Part shown: positions 21,883-26,788 of the stretch, piece after piece
How the letters are laid out: every line of letters begins with the position of its first letter
Position numbering within the stretch: position 1 is the first letter of the stretch
Source of the DNA: Hypsibius dujardini
Lineage: Eukaryota > Tardigrada > Eutardigrada > Parachela > Hypsibiidae
Assembly (NCBI GenBank): GCA_001579985.1
Contig: LRSR01000779.1
Coordinates: 1-26,788 of the forward strand
Reading direction: 5' to 3'
DNA length: 26,788 nt
The notes under the pieces: generated by a model
The model's database searches: none
What the model was told of the DNA's origin: nothing
What the model saw: only the letters and a program-made list of their open reading frames with translations
Translations under genes and position numbers: made by a program

Positions 21883-22792
21883 TCAAAAGAGGACATCAGT
21901 GACGGAGATGGTGTCCATGATCATGGGCCCGCCGAAACCACCTCCGAATCCTCCATACCCGCCGTATCCCATCAGGCCGCCATATCCCATTCCATAGCCG
22001 AGGCCGCCATACCCCAGTCCCCCGAAGCCGCCATAGCCCCACTGACGACGATCACGGTTCAACGGGACGTCCGATTTAACCGCCGCAGTCACGGTGGTAG
22101 TGGTGGTGGTATTGGTTACCTTGACCAACGGAACGGCCACGACGGTGTCGGAGTGGATGACGTCCGTCAGGTTAGTGTGATGGCCCTCAATATGTTCATG
22201 GTGTTGGGTGTGGTCATGGGCCTTGTCCTCGTCACTGGTGTGGTGATGGTGATCCGTCTCGTGCATGATAGCGCTGGCGATGGTCGTGGCCGCAATGGGC
22301 GAGGCGGTCACGGTCCCGATGAGGCTGGTCACCGAGGTGGCGGCTTCGGTGGTGATGATGGGCGCGAGGGTGGAGTTACTGCTGACGACGATGATGGCGT
22401 CATTGGCAGACACAGCTGCTGGAGGGGAAAAACGTGAACGTTGTAGTTGATTGATTTTGTTATAGCGACGTTTTCCATACCAGACGTACGAAAGTGTCAA
22501 ATAGGTAATTGTCGAGGCAGATAACGGATAGACAGCAATTGAGGCAGGTAAACAGACAAACGATCTACTAGGCAGACAAACAACCGTTTAGGCAAACAAA
22601 TGGATAGACTTCTAGTCAGGCAGACAAGCCAACCTTTAAGGCAAACAGACAGACAACCGTTTAGACAGACAAAAATGCAGCAGGTTGGTGTTTCATCCTA
22701 ATCGTTTAAAAAATGAATCTCGAAAGCGCTAGCAGAATTTTTTAATAAGAGATTTACATACCAATTAGGGCGAGTAGTATGACGGCGAACAT
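21883..22792 (-). CDS. Secreted His-rich precursor with C-terminal QWGYGG-type Gly/Tyr peptide
   Basis: Two exons on the minus strand: 22792-22762 (31 nt, phase 1) and 22418-21883 (TGA 21885-21883); 188 aa. Exon 1 encodes MFAVILLALI, and with the start of exon 2 (AAVSA) forms a typical signal peptide of about 15 residues. Then come an S/T-rich region with NST, a His cluster (HETDHHHHTSDEDK to HHEHIEGHH, about 63-91), a Thr run (NTTTTTT), a dibasic site RDRR (132-135) and a mature-looking peptide beginning QWGYGGFGGLGYGG (136 onward), ending MDTISVTDVLF. The RR|QWGYGG boundary and GYGG repeats resemble nematode epidermal NLP/caenacin antimicrobial peptides; Gly/Tyr-rich cuticle or silk-like proteins are the alternative. 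No orthology is claimed. Upstream, AGATA (GATA-type) words occur near 22873, 22988 and 23060. Confidence 0.82.
22504..22680. repeat. AGGCAGACAAAC minisatellite in the intron
   Basis: Units of about 22-30 bp such as AGGCAGACAAACAACCGTTT and variants recur about six times between exon 1 and exon 2 of the minus-strand precursor. It is the same word family as the other CAGA/CAGG tracts. Confidence 0.7.
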
Positions 22793-24149
22793 GGTGATAG
22801 AGAACTATGGCGACAAATGATGGAGCAGCAGATCTGTTAAGTTCACGGGCTGCAAATTTACCTTCAATCAAGATAGGACGAAAACTGAAAGAGAATTATG
22901 CAAGAAGAAAATTGGGAAAATAGTGTAAATGCCAATGGAGACTTTCCCTTCTCCACACAGATCCGTTTGAGTATAAGGCAGAGTAAGAAGATATGAGATC
23001 GCACTTTCTCTTTCCTTGACCTTGCTCTGAAGTTTCTGCCTTTGTCTCAGCTAAGAAAGAAGATATGTCACTCTGGTAGGCTCTCTTCTGCCTGACATGT
23101 CTCACAGCAGGGGCAACAAAGCAAACGGAAACAAAAGAAACTCTGTCTGGAAATGACGCTTAACGGGGAGAAACGTCCTTCTCGCTCGAGAGCCCTTTGT
23201 CTGTATATAATGCTCTGCCTGATGCAGCTTGGCCGTACGGCGCCAGTGGTCAATCAGGATCAGCTGACATGACGCTCACATTGAATGGGTAAAAAGCTGT
23301 GGGTTAATTAATCAATACAAATCATTTACAGTTGGAGATTATTTTTCGAAAAGAAACAACTTAACTAAAAAAAAACCAATTATTTTCCCAACAAATGTGT
23401 CCATAATTTACGCTGGAAGATCATCATTTTTTAGTCTAATAATAAGCTAATCCGCTTTCGTTTCCCTTCGTTTTGTAGCTGCTAGTACATTGCAGCTTCC
23501 TCGTCCTTTGCATAAAAAGTACTTCTTATATCTCCAACCATGAACAATTCCAATTTTTCACCTTGACTTACAATTAGCAGTACAGTAGGATATATTATTT
23601 GCATTCTTACGGAAGCTGGATTGATTAGAATACAGGGGGAAAATTAGTTAAAGTGGGTTAGACATGAGTAGAGGGAGGGTAGCGAATTAAATACCACATC
23701 ACAGGGCAAATTATTTGCCTATTACCTAACCAAACAGATTCTACGGGTTTCATACTGGAAAACCTGGGTCCTGCTCTGAGCAACGAAAACACTGATAATT
23801 CAATCATTTCATAATCTAACTTTAGGAGAGCTGGTTGCGTCAGTGCAAGGCGAGGCCATACATATAATTAATCGGTCTTCCAGTAAACTCACGTCGCTCC
23901 CTTATATCACCCTCGTAAGGTCAGCCGGAAATTATATTACCCATAATCAATGGACATGTAGACACTTCATTAATAACCAGTCATGCCTGTCACGTGCATG
24001 TAGATCTAATGCAATTTGTAACGGAGTTTTTTGTCCCCACGCACTAGTTTTGTCTTACTTGGGAACTTTTTCAGCTGTCAAATTCAGAACCGTTCCAAAC
24101 ATTTTTTTCATTCAGACCTAATTTAGTGATGAATATAAAAATTTATTTC
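22793..24149. other. Spacer between the secreted precursor and the repeat block
   Basis: The portion up to about 23260 is the presumed promoter and 5' UTR of the minus-strand precursor. A minus-strand TATA-like TATATA lies near 23207, and a possible small 5' UTR intron (AAGGTAAAT donor, TTAACAG acceptor, near 22862-22837) is visible. From 23260 to 24149 I see nothing coding. Confidence 0.35.
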
Positions 24150-24187
24150 ACCGGTCAAGCTAAAAACTTTTTGTCGGTGAATTTTCA

Positions 24188-24900
24188 AACTTGGCAATTG
24201 TCTCAATAGACTTGCTGCTGTGTATTGTCAATTGATTGTTTGATTGAAACTGTATGCAGACTGTTCACTTTATTGTTGATTGATTGGCGTATATTTTGTC
24301 ATAGTGGTTTGGCGGGTCATTGATTCCTTGATTACCTTTTCAAGCATCGTCATTCAGTTGATTGTTGATTGACACTACATATGCACTTTGGTATTGGTTC
24401 AGTTTTAATTAAATAATTAATTTAATTAATTGCACAAGTTATTTAATCAACCGAGAGAGTGCGTGTATCCGTATATCATTCGATGACTTTGGATATCCTA
24501 CAAGGCAATCAAACACAGATAGAGCAGAAAGGCAAACAGGCAAAGACAGGCAAACAGGCATGCTCAATCAACAATCAGTCAAACTACAATGAAAAAATCA
24601 GCCAATCAACAATTAACCAATTGAACAGCACATGGCTTTCAATCAAGTAATCGATTAATCGCGATTGTCTCAATAGACTTGCTGCTGTGGGCCGTCAATT
24701 GATTAATTGATTGAAAGCCATGCGCTGTTCATTTGGTTGATTGTTGATTGACTAACTTTTTTATTGTGGTTTGACTAAATGCAGATCAAATGTCCATCAA
24801 CAATCAACTGAATGACGATTCTGAAAAACGTAATCAATCAATAAATCAATAAATCAAGCAATCAATGACCCGCCAAACCACTATGACAAAATGTCAAAAC
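24188..24900. repeat. Nested direct and inverted repeats, ATTG/CAAT-rich
   Basis: A block of about 95 bp containing TTGTCTCAATAGACTTGCTG at 24197 recurs directly at 24664. A second block of about 80-90 bp (24294-24373, with GTCATAGTGGTTTGGCGGGT) recurs inverted at about 24790-24897. In addition 24603-24655 is the inverse of 24692-24757 (GGCTTTCAATCAA / TTGATTGAAAGCC), making a hairpin. The right arm abuts the first recognisable exon of the GPCR at 24903. No coding capacity. Probably a composite foldback element. Confidence 0.65.
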
Positions 24901-25175
24901 TGAGCCCGTAATTTGGCTGTCCCTCATCTATACAATATCCATTTTTGGTTGCTTCTGCATTTTGCTTCTACTGCTGGTAATTACGACGGAACAGGACGCC
25001 AGAAACGGGGCGAGATTCCTGTTAATTCATTTGTTGATGGTGTGTTTTTGCCAGATGTTTTTCCTGATTTTGACCATTCATGCGGGAAACTGGTCGTCGC
25101 TCTCCCTGGCCATCACACGGGTTTTGACGATTCTTCGCCGGACCTGTATTTGACGATCATTTCGAGGTAAGCCCC

Positions 25176-25326
25176 ATACCAGTTTGTGTCTGTGTCTGTG
25201 TCTGTCTTTGCATGTACCAGTCTGTGTGCCTGTACCTGTCTGTGTGCCTGTGTTTATTTTTGTCTGTGTCTTGTCTGTGTGTCTATGCCAATATGTCTGC
25301 ACTTTGGTATCTGTCTGTCCCTGTGC
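25176..25326. repeat. TCTGTGTG/CTGT simple repeat in GPCR intron 1
   Basis: The 162 bp intron (25167-25328) is almost entirely TGTGTCTG / TGCCTG units, the complement of the CAGA/CAGG family. It keeps frame open by chance, producing a Cys-rich artefact upstream of the real exon at 25329. Confidence 0.7.
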
Positions 25327-26099
25327 AGCTATCTGAACTTATGCCCGAATTATTCTAGAACAAAATGCTTCTCGCTGATATTGGCCAGTTGGCTCTTGTC
25401 CTTGGCTATCACCATGCCCGTCTACTTCGGACAGGGAGCTCGCTGGACCCGAGTCCCTCTATTTCACGACTGCGGAGCACATCACACCTCAGGGTCCTTC
25501 ATCCAAATCCACCAGTTACTGGGCTCTTACCTCCCAGTCTCCGGTACCGTCACCATTTACCTCTTCATCCTGCTTCGCGTTAAACTTCAATCGTCTCAGT
25601 GGCGTCCGAGTAGTGTTGGACCACGCCCTGCATCTTTCGTTGCGCACAACCGGCTGGGCACGATGCAGGGCCGTCTGGTGGTAACACAAATGCTCTTTGC
25701 CTCGTCTTTGTGGTACTGTCTCTGTATTTTCCTACGCCGCTGTCAGTCAGTCTTCACCCGGGAATGTTTTCCCTCCGTCTATGGACCAAGGCAGCCCAAT
25801 TATGTGGTTACGCTATGAACCCCGTAAGTGGTAAGCAACTTATTGCACACAATTAAATGTAATTTGAATGTGTTTTAGATGGATAAAGACATTTGATATC
25901 TGAAATAACGAACCAAAGTTACCACTACAAAAGTTCGCTTTTTAAGCTAATTTAATCTTGCAGTAGTCTAAGTTTCCAAAACCATATTTTAAACGACATT
26001 TTTAAACGAATGGTTCCAAAGATGATTCTATCAATTAAATAAATACAATTTATAGCCTGTACCTACTTTCATTTAACATAATCAGCAAGAAACGATGCT

Positions 26100-26160
26100 T
26101 AGATCTAACAACATGATACAACATGGTACAACATGATACGACAACATGATACGACAAGAT
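26100..26160. repeat. Short tandem repeat ACAACATGATA(C)
   Basis: Four to five imperfect copies of ACAACATGATAC in the intron preceding the exon at 26196. Confidence 0.6.
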
Positions 26161-26596
26161 AGTTATGGCAAGTTTCCCCAACCGTCCATTTCCAGGTGAT
26201 TTTCCTGGCTCTCAATGCGGATTATCAACATCTGAAGCATGTCTTACGAAAATTGGTTGCAAAGAGGAACAGTAATTTGATAGAGCTGCTTACTAAACTG
26301 CCGACATGGTCACTTTCGATAGGATGGAGAGGAGGAGGCACGGTACAAGCTCTCCCACCTGAGCTCTTCGTTCCATTATTGTTCATTGCCCTTTGCACCA
26401 AGAGGAACAGTTAGTGTGCGAGAGCAGTTGGGAATTTCTTACAATTTTCGGCTCGCTTCAGCTGCAGCCGTTTTTGTCAAGAAGCTGTTTTTTCGGGTTT
26501 TTTTGTGTAGTACTTATGAGAAAGTCGGGACCCAAAACCATGAAAATATTGGAAGACCATTCATGAAATCATTAAGATTCGGTCTCGAAATTGGCT

Positions 26597-26788
26597 CTAG
26601 TTTCGGCTGGAGGATGAGCGGCCGGACGACGGGCAGTTGTAGGCCTTGTTGATTTTCTGGAAGTCAGCATTGGAGAAGCTGTCACCACCAAGCTGGGTGG
26701 TGCTGCTGCTACCGCTGCCGCGTCGGCTGGCCTTTGCACGGATTGCCCATGTATTGGCATCCTTAGCGAGATCGTCATCGCTGTACTG
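26597..26788 (-). CDS. C-terminal end of an astacin-like metalloprotease (partial)
   Basis: The minus strand is open from the window edge to TAG (26599-26597): the last 63 residues. It contains DLAKDANTWAIRAK, a Gly/Ser-rich insert and FSNADFQKINKAYNC, then a short Ser-rich tail. The D-x-x-K/x-IN-x-x-Y-x-C ending preceded by a G/S/D turn is the characteristic closing segment of the astacin (M12A) catalytic domain, whose last Cys forms a disulphide; the SK(D)xxx(T)I-like block upstream also fits. The zinc motif HExxHxxGxxH would lie outside the window, so activity cannot be judged. The GPCR at 24903-26414 converges on it, about 180 bp away. Identification rests on one motif. Confidence 0.6.
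   Translation of the reverse strand, partial: QYSDDDLAKDANTWAIRAKASRRGSGSSSTTQLGGDSFSNADFQKINKAYNCPSSGRSSSSRN

Larger units (their letters stand above)
24903..26414 (+). pseudogene. Class A GPCR with two frame breaks (pseudogene or sequence error)
   Basis: Three exons: about 24903-25166, 25329-25823 and 26196-26414 (TAG). Exon 1 reads TM1 (VIWLSLIYTISIFGCF..), TM2 (FLLIHLLMVCFCQMFF) and TM3 (HAGNWSSLSLAITRVLTI, with TRV in place of DRY) in the frame ending at TGA 25151-25153; the splice-compatible end of the exon (LYLTIIS, phase 2) is one base earlier in frame. Exon 2 carries TM4 (CFSLILASWLLSLAITMPV), TM5 (LLGSYLPVSGTVTIYLFILL) and TM6 (RLVVTQMLFASSLW), then needs a second shift to read FPTPLSV and TM7 (QLCGYAMNP). 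Exon 3 continues VIFLALNADYQHLKHVLRKL, completing an NPxxxF-type TM7 and helix 8. All seven helices are thus present, in two frames. No initiator or N-terminal exon was found. Both shifts lack one base, so assembly deletions are as likely as decay. Confidence 0.72.

Noticed and set aside
21682-22437. 251-codon open frame on the plus strand
   Set aside because: Antisense shadow of the secreted Gly/Tyr-rich precursor; the minus strand has the signal peptide and splice-consistent structure.
25186-25328. Cys-rich open frame upstream of the GPCR exon
   Set aside because: It is the translation of the CTGT/TGTG intronic repeat; the real exon begins after the CAG at 25328.
26572-26778. 68-codon minus-strand open frame at the window end
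   Set aside because: Wrong frame; the overlapping frame with FSNADFQKINKAYNC is the one that makes sense.

Overview
The window is metazoan nuclear DNA. Short protein-coding exons are separated by GT-AG introns in consistent phase, there is no operon layout, poly(A) signals follow several genes, and terminal-inverted-repeat (TIR) elements lie in introns and spacers. The gene content (an Nkx6 homeobox gene, an LRMDA-type leucine-rich-repeat protein, class A GPCRs, an astacin-like C-terminus and a secreted precursor with a QWGYGG peptide) points to an ecdysozoan protostome. A tardigrade or another small ecdysozoan is my best guess. I cannot name the species, and the QWGYGG resemblance to nematode peptides is only a motif match.

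Layout, left to right. (1) 1-3058, +: the 3' part of a repetitive secreted precursor; exons ending at 211, 934 and 1669 each carry one copy of a repeat with furin-type basic sites, followed by two unique exons. (2) 3373-4707: a 1.3 kb TIR element flanked by TA. (3) about 5167-6673, +: an LRMDA (C10orf11)-like LRR gene. (4) 6924-12001: 5 kb without a recognisable gene, upstream of the next gene. (5) 12002-16064, +: a four-exon Nkx6 homeobox gene, with an apparent one-base frame break in exon 1 and a tandem array of about 170 bp units in intron 1. (6) 16383-17107: a second, shorter element of the 3373-4707 family, ending 15 bp beyond the stop codon of the next gene. (7) 19636-17123, -: a complete two-exon class A GPCR of 374 aa, whose intron carries another TIR element (17635-18325). 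(8) 19714-21882: spacer with a foldback. (9) 22792-21883, -: a two-exon, 188 aa secreted His- and Gly/Tyr-rich precursor ending in a QWGYGG-type peptide. (10) 24150-24900: nested direct and inverted repeats. (11) about 24903-26414, +: a second class A GPCR with all seven helices recognisable but two frame breaks, so either a pseudogene or an assembly artefact. (12) 26788-26597, -: the last 63 residues of an astacin-like metalloprotease.

The genes do not form an obvious pathway. The two secreted precursors (regions 1 and 9) share a design: dibasic or tetrabasic sites followed by Q, aromatic/Gly-rich products and Thr-rich linkers. They are the most novel material here. All three frame breaks (one in Nkx6, two in the second GPCR) have the same sense: one base appears to be missing. 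That raises the possibility of systematic assembly deletions, although real decay of the GPCR is equally possible.
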